A stretch of DNA of 64,000 nucleotides from Dyadobacter fanqingshengii. Lineage in GTDB: Bacteria > Bacteroidota > Bacteroidia > Cytophagales > Spirosomataceae. Shown here piece by piece: positions 54,058-62,890 of this stretch. Below the pieces are notes generated by a model. It was given only the letters and a program-made list of their open reading frames with translations. It was not told the DNA's origin and did not search any database. The DNA lies in NCBI RefSeq assembly GCF_023822005.2, contig NZ_CP098806.1, positions 1,922,001 to 1,986,000 on the forward strand, written 5' to 3'. The stretch's first letter is position 1, and every line of letters starts with the position of its first letter. Position numbers and translations under genes: made by a program.

Positions 54058-56805
54058 TTATTCGAACAGCCAGTCCAGCGCCTTCCCACCTTTGTTCGCA
54101 GCATCGTCCGCTTTCAGATCCTGCACGGCGTCTATGAAACCCAGCACAAGCACTTTGCCATGTCCGAGCGTCAACACATTTTCGCCGGCCGGAAACTTGT
54201 AAGTATGCACATTGACGTCCGGCAGTCCGGAAAACTTCAATGCACCCGCAAGCCTCACTTCGGCCTGACCGAAATCATTCGCGCTGGCGTCCGTTTCCAG
54301 ATTTGGTGCGCTCATAAATGTCGTGCTCTTATCCTGAAAATAGCCCACCAGCACTTTAACCGGTTTTTCACTTTTGAACTTTATAATGGTTTGACCTGCT
54401 GTTTGTCCCGCCGCATCCGTCCGAATTGCCTTGAAAGGTTTCAGCACATCGGCCAGCTCGGTAATGGTCGATGCCTCGTCGGTAAATACTTTCTGTCCTT
54501 TTTCCAGCGGAAAGGTTTTTAAGCCATTGCTCATCAAAGTGACCTCTGCCGGTTTCAACGCAAGCCTCTCCGCGGCGCCGACATTCCCCGCTTTCAATTT
54601 ATTAACATTGTTTTTGAAATTGGCTAATTCCTTTTCGTAGTATGGCAGCAGTTCCACCCAGGTTTTATTCTTCCCATCGTCCCCGCCCACGGGCACACGT
54701 CGCTGTGCAGTTTGCATGCTGTTGGCATACAAATAAGTGTTTTTGGTAAGATCTGCCAGGCGTTTGAAATGCGCTACACTTTTTTCGATATGCGGGACAG
54801 CTGTTTCCAGGTCAGTAATATCATTGGAATATTGGTATTTCAACACCAAGGCTGCGGCTTTTACTTTTTCGGCGAAGAAATCGGCCAGTTCCTGGTTGCA
54901 ATACACATCATTCTGTACGCGGTTAAACTCTTCTTTATTCTTTGTCACATGCGGCGCTGCTTTATCAATAGCCGCAGCGGCCAGCTTTCCATGCCCGGCA
55001 ACCTCATTAATGATCTGCACCGGCGTTTCTCCAACGTGTTTTTCACCACGGGATTCTTTTTCAACATATTCCGTAAGGGTCTCACCCTCAGGTCCGTCGG
55101 AATTGTAAAGCTCCGGCCAAACGCGATATTTTTTGGGATTGACAAGCTGGCTCATGGTCATACCCAACGTGAGTGTCTGCCGGTTTCCATTTGTAATGCC
55201 AAACCTCCGCAGAAGCTTGGGTGCGATTTCGCCTGTCTGCTCATAAGCTTCCAAAACCTCCTTCCCGTGTTCGCCTATGCCAAAATCATTACCCATTTGC
55301 TGGGTCCAGAAAGATATTTCCTCATTCCGGTCGCGGCGGCAATTCCATGCATAACGCGCCCAGGCTTTGTACCAAACCCAGTCTCTGTCCATTTGAAGCT
55401 GTCGTGGCGTTACATTGTCTGCCGAAAACGGCCAGTCCCAGTATGACGCTTCTGGGTATAAATGCAGTCCATTTGCCCCGTGCACATCATGCATGGCCTG
55501 CACACTTTTTTGGATGAAATCGGCCGAGCCGTAACGAAAAGGCTCCAAATTTGCCAGGATATGCACATTATCAATGTGCGTAGAACCCAGCTCGCTCATT
55601 TCCTTATGCATTTTGGCCCATGGTCCGCGGGGCTGGTAAGTGGTTAAAGCCTCGCCATTATATTTGTTCATAGTATACAAATTCTTATAGAGCGGCAATG
55701 CGGCTTTCATGACCAACTGGGGGTTTGTATCGTGCCCGCGAAGCACGATGGGTGGCTGAACCGTGTTGTTCAATTTCGCCAAACCGTCCTTTACACCCGG
55801 AATAATGGTTTTTGTAAACCATTCTACATCCGATTCGTCGCCTTCCATAGCCTCGCCTAGCGTGATCAGCAATCCTACATTCGGATATTTTTCAACAAAA
55901 GCGGCGATGGATTTTTTGGTATAATCGGCTATTAAAGGCGTAATGGGCCGCTTTCGGTCCTGTGTTTTGATCCCGTGTTTTTCCGCAAAAGGTTTTGAAA
56001 CAATGATATTATAAAACATCTGGATCACCCAAATCCCGCGTTTATCAGCTTCCTGGGTCAGAAAACTAAAAATCTCCTCATTTTTCCTGAATGTCTCATC
56101 GTCTACTTCAATCGCATAAGGATAATCTTTCAATTTGACCAGCGAGGCAAACGGATGACCGTTCCATAAATACAGCGAATTCATCCGATTTTCGACAAGC
56201 ATATCCAGATACCTGATCCACAACGCTTTGTCATAAAACCAGGGGAAATTTTCCGGTGTGTAGGGATACTCATAAACCGTGCGGCCAGGCAGGTAAAATG
56301 GCTTTTGTATGCCGATGCAAGTGCCACGCAACACCATTTCCGGTTGATCTGAAACAGCCAGGTTTTCGGGGATCTTGCCTTCATTTTTTATACGTTCAGC
56401 CAAATCCAAACAACCATATAAAACGCCTGACGCATCCGAACCCGCGAGGATCAATTTGTTGCCTGTTGTCAAAATTTGGAATCCTTCCTTTCCCGGACTT
56501 TTTGCCCGTGCCTTTGGCAAGTCTTTCATGAGCATTTCCATCAGTCCATCGGTGGACAGTCCAATAAAAATGGTTTTCACTTTCCTGGCCGGTGGCATTT
56601 TGGCTTTTTTCGGCAACATTGTCACTTCGAAACCATTTTGCCTGAGCATATCTGATAATTTCCCTGCACCAAAATCAATACGGGCATTGGATGCTCCGGC
56701 CAGGTAAATGTTTATTTTTTTACCTTCTGAATCATTGGATTTGGCTTCGCTCACTGATGCAAATGCTACCAGTAAAAAAACGAGGATAGGGCTACACTTT
56801 TTCAT
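54058..56805 (-). CDS. Alpha-glucuronidase/galacturonidase-like glycoside hydrolase, secreted
   Basis: 915 residues with a signal peptide. An N-terminal alpha/beta domain of GH20b/GH67-N kind (GFQILTTGNKLILAGSDASG, then VLYGCLDLAERIKNEG) precedes a TIM barrel (ALWIRYLDMLVENRMNSLYL, WNGHPFASLVKLKDYPYAIE). Candidate acids lie in LITLGEAMEGDESDVEW and LHLYPEASYWDWP. The C-terminal part is helical, then a beta sandwich. Family number is uncertain; alpha-glucuronidase or pectic alpha-galacturonidase fit best. Its ATG overlaps the GH29 stop (ATGA), so both are co-translated. Confidence 0.65.
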   Translation of the reverse strand: MKKCSPILVFLLVAFASVSEAKSNDSEGKKINIYLAGASNARIDFGAGKLSDMLRQNGFEVTMLPKKAKMPPARKVKTIFIGLSTDGLMEMLMKDLPKARAKSPGKEGFQILTTGNKLILAGSDASGVLYGCLDLAERIKNEGKIPENLAVSDQPEMVLRGTCIGIQKPFYLPGRTVYEYPYTPENFPWFYDKALWIRYLDMLVENRMNSLYLWNGHPFASLVKLKDYPYAIEVDDETFRKNEEIFSFLTQEADKRGIWVIQMFYNIIVSKPFAEKHGIKTQDRKRPITPLIADYTKKSIAAFVEKYPNVGLLITLGEAMEGDESDVEWFTKTIIPGVKDGLAKLNNTVQPPIVLRGHDTNPQLVMKAALPLYKNLYTMNKYNGEALTTYQPRGPWAKMHKEMSELGSTHIDNVHILANLEPFRYGSADFIQKSVQAMHDVHGANGLHLYPEASYWDWPFSADNVTPRQLQMDRDWVWYKAWARYAWNCRRDRNEEISFWTQQMGNDFGIGEHGKEVLEAYEQTGEIAPKLLRRFGITNGNRQTLTLGMTMSQLVNPKKYRVWPELYNSDGPEGETLTEYVEKESRGEKHVGETPVQIINEVAGHGKLAAAAIDKAAPHVTKNKEEFNRVQNDVYCNQELADFFAEKVKAAALVLKYQYSNDITDLETAVPHIEKSVAHFKRLADLTKNTYLYANSMQTAQRRVPVGGDDGKNKTWVELLPYYEKELANFKNNVNKLKAGNVGAAERLALKPAEVTLMSNGLKTFPLEKGQKVFTDEASTITELADVLKPFKAIRTDAAGQTAGQTIIKFKSEKPVKVLVGYFQDKSTTFMSAPNLETDASANDFGQAEVRLAGALKFSGLPDVNVHTYKFPAGENVLTLGHGKVLVLGFIDAVQDLKADDAANKGGKALDWLFE

Positions 56806-58241
56806 TCCGTCTCAATTTTAAAAACATAAGCAATGTCCGAGGGAACACGTGTTTTTGCGGGAACCGTGATTTTCAGACCGTCGGCCGTTAATGTGTTTTG
56901 GCATTTCACCAGATTTTTTAAACCGAGCAGATTAACATTAGTAACCTTCCCATCCAGGTTCTGAGCTGTCAACTTTTTCAATTCGATAGCCACATTGTCA
57001 CCAGGCCAATCCAGAAATATTGCGTAAAGCGTCTTTCCTTTTTTGGTATAATAAACCTTTTGATTGGCGGCCGTAGTTTCACCAAAAACACTAAACGGAC
57101 GGGTGTCATAAATCGCCTCGCCAAACGACCACATCCAGCGTCCCACTTTGTAAACCACATCCTTTTGATCGTCCGGGAAAGTGCCGTCGGCTTTGGGTGA
57201 AAGATTCAGGAGCATTTGGCCATTTTTGCTAACCACTTCTATCAGGGTATGAATGATCTCTTTTGCGGGACGAATTTCCATGCCTTCGGTATAGCCCCAC
57301 GAGTAAGAAAGGCCCGTTCCGATGGAATAATCGCACAGCCACGGTTTGTCAATAATGTTCTTTGGGTTGGAATTTTCATGGTCTTCCATGCCTACGCCCG
57401 CAGGAATATCCTCGCCTTTATAGGTTACAATCACATCCTGCTTGCGTTTTTCCGCCTCGTTGAAATAATGGGCGAGATAGGTCTGCAGGTTTTTTTCAGG
57501 CACTTGTTCCAGCCAGGCGTCGTGGTAAATCACATCGGGATGATATTTGTCGATCAGCTCGTTGCATTTGTCCATCCACATCTGATCCCACTCTTCCTTT
57601 TTCATGGTCGAGCCGTAAAGTTTGGCGTATTTCGGATCTGAGCCTGCCCAGCCGGGCTTCATTTTCACATTGGTATAATTGAGCTCGTGATGCAGTGAGG
57701 TAAAGAATTTCATCCCACGCTGACGGATCGATTTTTCCAGTTCACCAACAACATCTCTTTTCGGTCCCATATTTTTTGCATTAAATGGCGTTAAGTCGCT
57801 GTCCCACATAGCAAAGCCATCATGATGCTCGGCAACCGGACCAGCAAACCGCGCACCGCCTTTCACAAACAGATCCGCCCATTCGTCTGCATTGAAATGT
57901 TCGCCTTTGAACATCGGGATAAAGTCGTGATAATCAAATTTTTCCAGCGGCCCATATAGCGCAAGATGGCGCTTGTAAGTTCCCAATTTGGAGTAATCCG
58001 GACTATCATTATGCATATGCTGAATGTAATGCTCATTATTATAAGCCGGCACCGCATACACGCCCCAATGGCAATAAATCCCAAATTTCGCATCCCGCAT
58101 CCACTCCGGCACTTCATTATGCGTTTCGAGCGAAGGCCAGGTTGGCTGGTAGGTTTGCTGGGCAGAAGCCCGCGGACAAGCTGCAAAAACACCAAGAAAC
58201 AGTAGAAAAACAATTTGATACATTAAAAAATAAAATTTCAT
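56802..58241 (-). CDS. GH29 alpha-L-fucosidase
   Basis: About 479 residues from the ATG at 58241 (MKFYFLMYQIVFLL); the ORF is open further upstream. The signal sequence ends FAACPRASAQ and could be type I or lipoprotein (C after VFAA). GH29 landmarks are VPEWMRDAKFGIYCHWGVYA, LFVKGGARFAGPVAEHHDGF, MWDSDLTPFNAKNMGPKRDV and the nucleophile-region YHPDVIYHDAWLEQ. GQMLLNLSPKADGTFPDDQK is the usual C-terminal landmark. It removes alpha-L-fucose (or alpha-L-galactose) from glycans. Confidence 0.9.
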   Translation of the reverse strand: MKFYFLMYQIVFLLFLGVFAACPRASAQQTYQPTWPSLETHNEVPEWMRDAKFGIYCHWGVYAVPAYNNEHYIQHMHNDSPDYSKLGTYKRHLALYGPLEKFDYHDFIPMFKGEHFNADEWADLFVKGGARFAGPVAEHHDGFAMWDSDLTPFNAKNMGPKRDVVGELEKSIRQRGMKFFTSLHHELNYTNVKMKPGWAGSDPKYAKLYGSTMKKEEWDQMWMDKCNELIDKYHPDVIYHDAWLEQVPEKNLQTYLAHYFNEAEKRKQDVIVTYKGEDIPAGVGMEDHENSNPKNIIDKPWLCDYSIGTGLSYSWGYTEGMEIRPAKEIIHTLIEVVSKNGQMLLNLSPKADGTFPDDQKDVVYKVGRWMWSFGEAIYDTRPFSVFGETTAANQKVYYTKKGKTLYAIFLDWPGDNVAIELKKLTAQNLDGKVTNVNLLGLKNLVKCQNTLTADGLKITVPAKTRVPSDIAYVFKIETE

Positions 58242-58284
58242 TTTATGAAACGAAGTTTTGCATTTTGAAAAAATGTTTGATATT

Positions 58285-58305
58285 TGTGTGACATAAAAAC
58301 ACACA
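58285..58305 (+). promoter_or_regulatory. Candidate operator of the second HigB/HigA pair
   Basis: TGTGTG (58285-58290) and CACACA (58300-58305) form an inverted repeat with a 9-base centre immediately before the toxin ATG at 58310. It could be the antitoxin's binding site. The arms are short and low in complexity. Confidence 0.3.
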
Positions 58306-58309
58306 CTAA

Positions 58310-58615
58310 ATGGTTATTCTTTCCAAGCGAATGATTAATGCTTTTACTGACCTTGAGCCACGCTCAACAGATGCGCTCCTACATTGGTATAAGCACTGTA
58401 AATCTGCTGATTGGTCTAATTTTGCTGAATTGAAGCAGACATTCAGGTCAGCCGATTTTGTGGGAAACGAGCGGTATGTTTTTAACATTAAAGGCAATAG
58501 TTACAGATTAATTGCAAAAATCCATTTTGATATTCGTACAGTTTATATCCTGTTTATAGGGACGCATGTTGAGTACGATAAGATTGATGCTGCTAGAATT
58601 TTACACAAGAATTAG
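58310..58615 (+). CDS. HigB-family type II toxin (second copy)
   Basis: 101 residues of the HigB_toxin family: STDALLHWYKHCKSADWSNF and FAELKQTFRSADFVGNERYV, then FNIKGNSYRLIAKIHFDIRT and ILFIGTHVEYDKIDAARI. It shares the KGN-YRLI and FIGTHxEYD motifs with the toxin at 27843, so the two are paralogues, though with clearly diverged sequences. The antitoxin ATG is three bases after its stop. Confidence 0.87.
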   Translation: MVILSKRMINAFTDLEPRSTDALLHWYKHCKSADWSNFAELKQTFRSADFVGNERYVFNIKGNSYRLIAKIHFDIRTVYILFIGTHVEYDKIDAARILHKN

Positions 58616-58618
58616 GTT

Positions 58619-58996
58619 ATGGAAAACGATAAAATAATTTTTTCAAACGAAGTCGAATATGAGGCGGCGATGAAAGAAATTCTTTCTTTGATGAATAAAG
58701 GAGAAGGAAATCTTTCTAAAACCGAAGCCTGGAAACTCCAAAAAATGGCAGTTGCCGCTGAGGAGTTTGAGGACATTCATTATCCGTTACCGAAACCCAA
58801 AACCATTCCCGAAATGGTTGAATTAAAGCGGTTTCAGCTTAAACTGACGCAGGCTGCGCTGGCGGAAATGCTGGGACTGGGCAAGCCGAAGCTTTCTCAG
58901 ATCCTGAATGGCAAGCGCGAGCCGGATGTTCCTTTTCTTAAAGCGGTTTACCAAAAATTAGGCGTCGATCCAGGCTTTTTGCTGGACAATGCTTAG
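58619..58996 (+). CDS. HigA-like antitoxin (second copy)
   Basis: 125 residues. The acidic N-terminal half is helical. The C-terminal HTH reads LKLTQAALAEMLGLGKPKLS followed by QILNGKREPDVPFLKAVYQK, a regular Xre/HigA fold with DPGFLL near the end. It is expected to neutralise the preceding toxin and repress the pair. The gene is less like the antitoxin at 28157 than the toxins are to each other, judged by eye. It converges on the GH127 gene with a 6-base gap. Confidence 0.87.
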   Translation: MENDKIIFSNEVEYEAAMKEILSLMNKGEGNLSKTEAWKLQKMAVAAEEFEDIHYPLPKPKTIPEMVELKRFQLKLTQAALAEMLGLGKPKLSQILNGKREPDVPFLKAVYQKLGVDPGFLLDNA

Positions 58997-59002
58997 CCGC
59001 AT

Positions 59003-61030
59003 TCACCTTGCCAGCGGCAGCCAGACGGACATATCATGATGCCCGCGGTTGCCCCACGCATAGTATGGAACCAGGCGTACGGGAATTGTTTTTGGTGCTT
59101 CCGTTGAAACTTCCCGGTATAATTTCCTGGTCCAATCCGTATTATCCACCAGCATTGCATCGCCTTGCAGGCTCATGATCGGGCTGTTTTCAATGGTTAA
59201 TGGTGACGGTTTTAAATTGTTTTTTACACTGATTGCCACGTCGAAAATGCTTCTTCCTTTTGGCAGATCCACCGATTCCAGGCAATACACAACCGGTCCG
59301 CGCTTTACGGCGATCTGGTTGCGCGTTTCCTCTACCAATGGGTTCGATTCGATCAGTTTGACGGGCATAGGTAGCATGATTTCGATCTTATCACCTGACT
59401 TCCAGTTTCCTTTAATTTCGGCGTAAGTTCCTGAAACCAGTTTCTCCTGATGCGCTTTTCCATTGACCAAAATCTTTGCATCGCTGCACCAGCCGGGAAT
59501 GCGGAAAAACATGGAGAATGGCTCTTTGGGAGCTTCCTGCAATGTCACGTTAACTTTTCCATCCCACGGATAATCTGTTGTCTGGGTCAATTTTAATGCC
59601 CCTGATTTGATTTTTGTATCTAAATTATTTCCCCCATATAAATTGAAAAACACGCCTTTATCCGACAGACTGTAAGCATACTGGCTCACTTCCGAAACAG
59701 TGCGCACGACATTTGGCGGGCAGCAATTTGATTTTGAAATATAACTCACCCTATCCTTCGACCAGCGCTGCGCAAAAGGAAGCGAATCAGAATAACTTAA
59801 TGGATTGGTATACAAAAACTTATCTCCTTTTAAATTAATGCCTGACAAGACACTGTTGTATAATGCCAACTCCACAATGTCCGCATATTTCGCATCGCCG
59901 GTGATCTGCAGCATCCGCCAATTCCAGAGCACATTGCCGATGTTCGCGCAGGTTTCGTTGTGCGCGGTGTAACTCGGAAGCTGATAATCTCTGCCGTAAG
60001 CCTGATGGACTTTTTGCACATCATCCGGTTTGTAGGAAGTTCCGTCCGGTGACACGCCGTCATAAAGTGAGCCGCAGGCGCCTGTCACGTACATTTTGTG
60101 CTGGGTAACGTCGTCCCACATCACGTGAAGCTGGTTCAGCAATGCTGCGTCGCCCGTTTCCGCATACACATCTGCAACGCCGGCGTACAGATAATTGGCG
60201 CGTACGGCGTGGCCCATTACTTTGGTTTGTTTTAAAAAAGGAATGCGGTCCTGGTTGTCGTCGGTGCCTTCGGTTGCCCCTTTTATGGAGATTAAATGCT
60301 TTACCAATGTCAGATATTTCTGATCGTGCGTGGTGCGGTAAAGTTCCGATAAACCCATGTAATGTGATGGGCAAATGGCGTTTCTGGATTGTTCGGGCGT
60401 GGCAGTGTTGTAAAAACCGATTAAAAAGTCCGCTGCTTTTTTAGCGACATTCAGCAAAGAGGTTTTCCCTGTTGCGCGGTAATGCACACAGGCGGCGGTC
60501 ATCAAATGACCAAAATTGTACGCTTCAAAACTCAAACGATCCGCAAACATTTGCGCTTCGCCACTTTTCTTTTGCTCGATAATGGCTTTGGTATAAATGT
60601 AACCATCCTCCCGCTGCGCCTTTGCCATGACGGCGATGGCCTTATCCATCATTTCATCCAGCTTTTTGTCCTTGGTGGCCGCGTACATACTCGCCACGGC
60701 TTCAAATGTTTTGTAAAAATCGCCGTCATGAAACGAAGGGCCTTTGAAATTTCCCTTTTCCAAACCCGCAGCAATTTCAAAGTTTCTGAAAGAGTGGCTG
60801 ATGGCCGGATCCGTGTAAGTTTTCCAAAGTTCCGGCACCATCGTTTCCCGGCATACTTTAAAACGATCTGCCCAGAAACCTTGCGTCCATTGCACCGCAT
60901 TCAGGTCGGTTCCGTGCAGTTTAGCGAATGAGCTTTGTGATGTGTTTACGAGCGCATTATCTTGTGCGTGAAGCATTTGCGCAATGAGCAATACCGAAAG
61001 TGTGGCGGCTAATTTTTTACTTAATTTCAT
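59003..61030 (-). CDS. GH127 glycoside hydrolase (beta-L-arabinofuranosidase-like), secreted
   Basis: 675 residues, signal peptide ending MLHAQ. (alpha/alpha)6 barrel landmarks are GFWADRFKVCRETMVPELWK, FEIAAGLEKGNFKGPSFHDG, AHNETCANIGNVLWNWRMLQ and SNCCPPNVVRTVSEVSQYAY; the paired cysteines and the ETC glutamate are the Zn/Cys catalytic site known from GH127. Members release beta-L-arabinofuranose, and pectin-active ones remove side-chain sugars. It follows the sialidase-like gene on the same strand after 18 bases. Confidence 0.92.
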   Translation of the reverse strand: MKLSKKLAATLSVLLIAQMLHAQDNALVNTSQSSFAKLHGTDLNAVQWTQGFWADRFKVCRETMVPELWKTYTDPAISHSFRNFEIAAGLEKGNFKGPSFHDGDFYKTFEAVASMYAATKDKKLDEMMDKAIAVMAKAQREDGYIYTKAIIEQKKSGEAQMFADRLSFEAYNFGHLMTAACVHYRATGKTSLLNVAKKAADFLIGFYNTATPEQSRNAICPSHYMGLSELYRTTHDQKYLTLVKHLISIKGATEGTDDNQDRIPFLKQTKVMGHAVRANYLYAGVADVYAETGDAALLNQLHVMWDDVTQHKMYVTGACGSLYDGVSPDGTSYKPDDVQKVHQAYGRDYQLPSYTAHNETCANIGNVLWNWRMLQITGDAKYADIVELALYNSVLSGINLKGDKFLYTNPLSYSDSLPFAQRWSKDRVSYISKSNCCPPNVVRTVSEVSQYAYSLSDKGVFFNLYGGNNLDTKIKSGALKLTQTTDYPWDGKVNVTLQEAPKEPFSMFFRIPGWCSDAKILVNGKAHQEKLVSGTYAEIKGNWKSGDKIEIMLPMPVKLIESNPLVEETRNQIAVKRGPVVYCLESVDLPKGRSIFDVAISVKNNLKPSPLTIENSPIMSLQGDAMLVDNTDWTRKLYREVSTEAPKTIPVRLVPYYAWGNRGHHDMSVWLPLAR

Positions 61031-61048
61031 ATCTGGTTCGTTGAGAGC

Positions 61049-62890
61049 TTAGTCTGCCTTGCTCGTTACATATCTGATGTTATAAACCGCTTCCCGATCC
61101 TTCCTACCCGCATTCGGGAGGTCGTACATCTGATCGGTCGGCGTGTCTGCGTTGGGAAAACGGCGCGTGTCGCCGGTGCGGAATGTGATGCGGCTTATCG
61201 ATTCGAGCGGTGCAAAAAGAATGTTATTCCCAAGGTTTTTGCCATTTACCGTAACGCTGTAAAGGCGCGTTTCGATGTTGAGCTGAACCTTGATCTCGTA
61301 TTTTTCGCCTGGCCTGTAGGGCATCAGGTTTTTATTCCGGTAACCCGCTTTCGCCCTGAAATTGCCTGTTGAATCAAATGAAAGCCGGACTCCGGGAGTT
61401 CCCTTTGCATCCTGAAACTCAATGTCCAGCAAACCGTGATCGCTTTGTTTTGGCTCAACAGAAATTTCAGCAATAAGCCGCTTAGTTGCAGGAATTACGC
61501 GTTCCGCTTTGGCATAATCGAATGGATCTGAGTCTTTTAATGAAAGCAGCTTATCTCCATCCTCCCCTTTTTCAATGCTTACAGCGGCCCAACGCGGGCT
61601 GTAAATGTTCCATTCCGAAAGCTCTTTTCCTGCCGGCAGATCATTGAAACGGTCCGCAGCATGTTTTTCAGCAACCGATTTAATAGGCACAGGGATAGAG
61701 GAAATCCAGATATCCTCTTTGTTCATGCTATATGAAACCCACAATTTTCCATCGGGGGGCGTGCCATCGCCTTCGCTAATGCCGCGCGGATATTGCGGGC
61801 CGTACGATTTGTAGTTGCCGCCATAGCGCATGGCAGTGATCTCGCCATTAACCAGCAGCAGATTTTTGTAATTGATTCCATCGTCACTTACGGAAACAGC
61901 CAGCGGCCAGCGGAATTCGGATGGGTTATAAACCGTCGCATACTTTCCGTCGGAAGTTTTCTGTCCCCAAATTTTGGCATTGCTGTTGACAAATCCAGGT
62001 GCACGTTTTGGTTTGTAAAGCCAGGTTGCACCATTGTCTTTGCTCATGCTGGTTAAGGCATTTTTCCAAAGCCCTACTACCCTGCCGTCTGGTAAATGAT
62101 ACGCGCTCAGCGCCTTGTACTCTCCTTTTAATGATATCAAAGGATCGTCGCGGTCTGCCTCTTCAACCCATTGCTGCGTAACGAGTTTGTTTGCCAGCAA
62201 TTCTTCGCAAGCATTGACGAATTCCTTATCCCTGCTCTCTGTAAATAGCGGGTAATCCGATTTCTGCTTCCAGGAAGCATTGGGTCTGATGAAATAAATG
62301 GGTCCAAAACTGCCGTCTTTCTTAATTTCCCGCACCACACGCCCGATCCCATTCCCATCATTCGGATCGTCTTTGGCATCCAATGCAATGCCATAATAGG
62401 CCAGCGTAAGCAATTTTTTGTTTTTGGAAACATAAAAACCCATGCGCTGGTGCATCACCGCGTAAAGATCTTTGGCTGTTCCTGAATGTGTTTTTTTAGT
62501 CGTCCCGTCCGGGATTTTATAGGGTGGAAATAAGACAACCGGTTTAGACCAGGTGCGGCCGTCCTTTGAAGTTTGCAACAGCGTTTGCCCTGGCGGAATG
62601 TGCTCCCCGACAGGATTGCTCAGGTAATTGAGATAAAAAGTCCCATTCCAATACGCCAGATTCGGCGCATGATTATAAGTCCAGGTTATAGCCGAGTCCT
62701 TTCCTGGATCATCGCGGTTAACCCTTAATGTCTGGTAAGAATGCACGCCGATCGCTGGCGTGAGCGCGCCGTGATGGTAATCGACATTCACCAAAGTCTT
62801 GCCCGTATAACGGATTGTGTCCTGCGCATGCGAAAGCTGCATGCACAGGACTGCCACCAATGTTGTTATTTTCAGTTTAATATCCGGCAT
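61049..62890 (-). CDS. Sialidase-like beta-propeller secreted protein
   Basis: 613 residues with a probable signal peptide (ITTLVAVLCMQLSHAQ). Repeats such as LLQTSKDGRTWSKPVVLFPP, MSKDNGATWLYKPKRAPGFV and VSVSDDGINYKNLLLVNGEI are Asp-box-like (SxDxGxxW) blades of a six-bladed propeller. A C-terminal beta sandwich spans about 410-590. A GH33-type exoglycosidase acting on a plant or microbial glycan is possible, but catalytic residues were not located. The ATG lies inside the susD stop region with a 14-base overlap, showing translational coupling. Confidence 0.65.
   Translation of the reverse strand: MPDIKLKITTLVAVLCMQLSHAQDTIRYTGKTLVNVDYHHGALTPAIGVHSYQTLRVNRDDPGKDSAITWTYNHAPNLAYWNGTFYLNYLSNPVGEHIPPGQTLLQTSKDGRTWSKPVVLFPPYKIPDGTTKKTHSGTAKDLYAVMHQRMGFYVSKNKKLLTLAYYGIALDAKDDPNDGNGIGRVVREIKKDGSFGPIYFIRPNASWKQKSDYPLFTESRDKEFVNACEELLANKLVTQQWVEEADRDDPLISLKGEYKALSAYHLPDGRVVGLWKNALTSMSKDNGATWLYKPKRAPGFVNSNAKIWGQKTSDGKYATVYNPSEFRWPLAVSVSDDGINYKNLLLVNGEITAMRYGGNYKSYGPQYPRGISEGDGTPPDGKLWVSYSMNKEDIWISSIPVPIKSVAEKHAADRFNDLPAGKELSEWNIYSPRWAAVSIEKGEDGDKLLSLKDSDPFDYAKAERVIPATKRLIAEISVEPKQSDHGLLDIEFQDAKGTPGVRLSFDSTGNFRAKAGYRNKNLMPYRPGEKYEIKVQLNIETRLYSVTVNGKNLGNNILFAPLESISRITFRTGDTRRFPNADTPTDQMYDLPNAGRKDREAVYNIRYVTSKAD

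Noticed and set aside
54712..55446. 244-codon plus-strand ORF opposite the uronidase-like gene
   Set aside because: Antisense to a coding region with clear family features; no recognisable domain.
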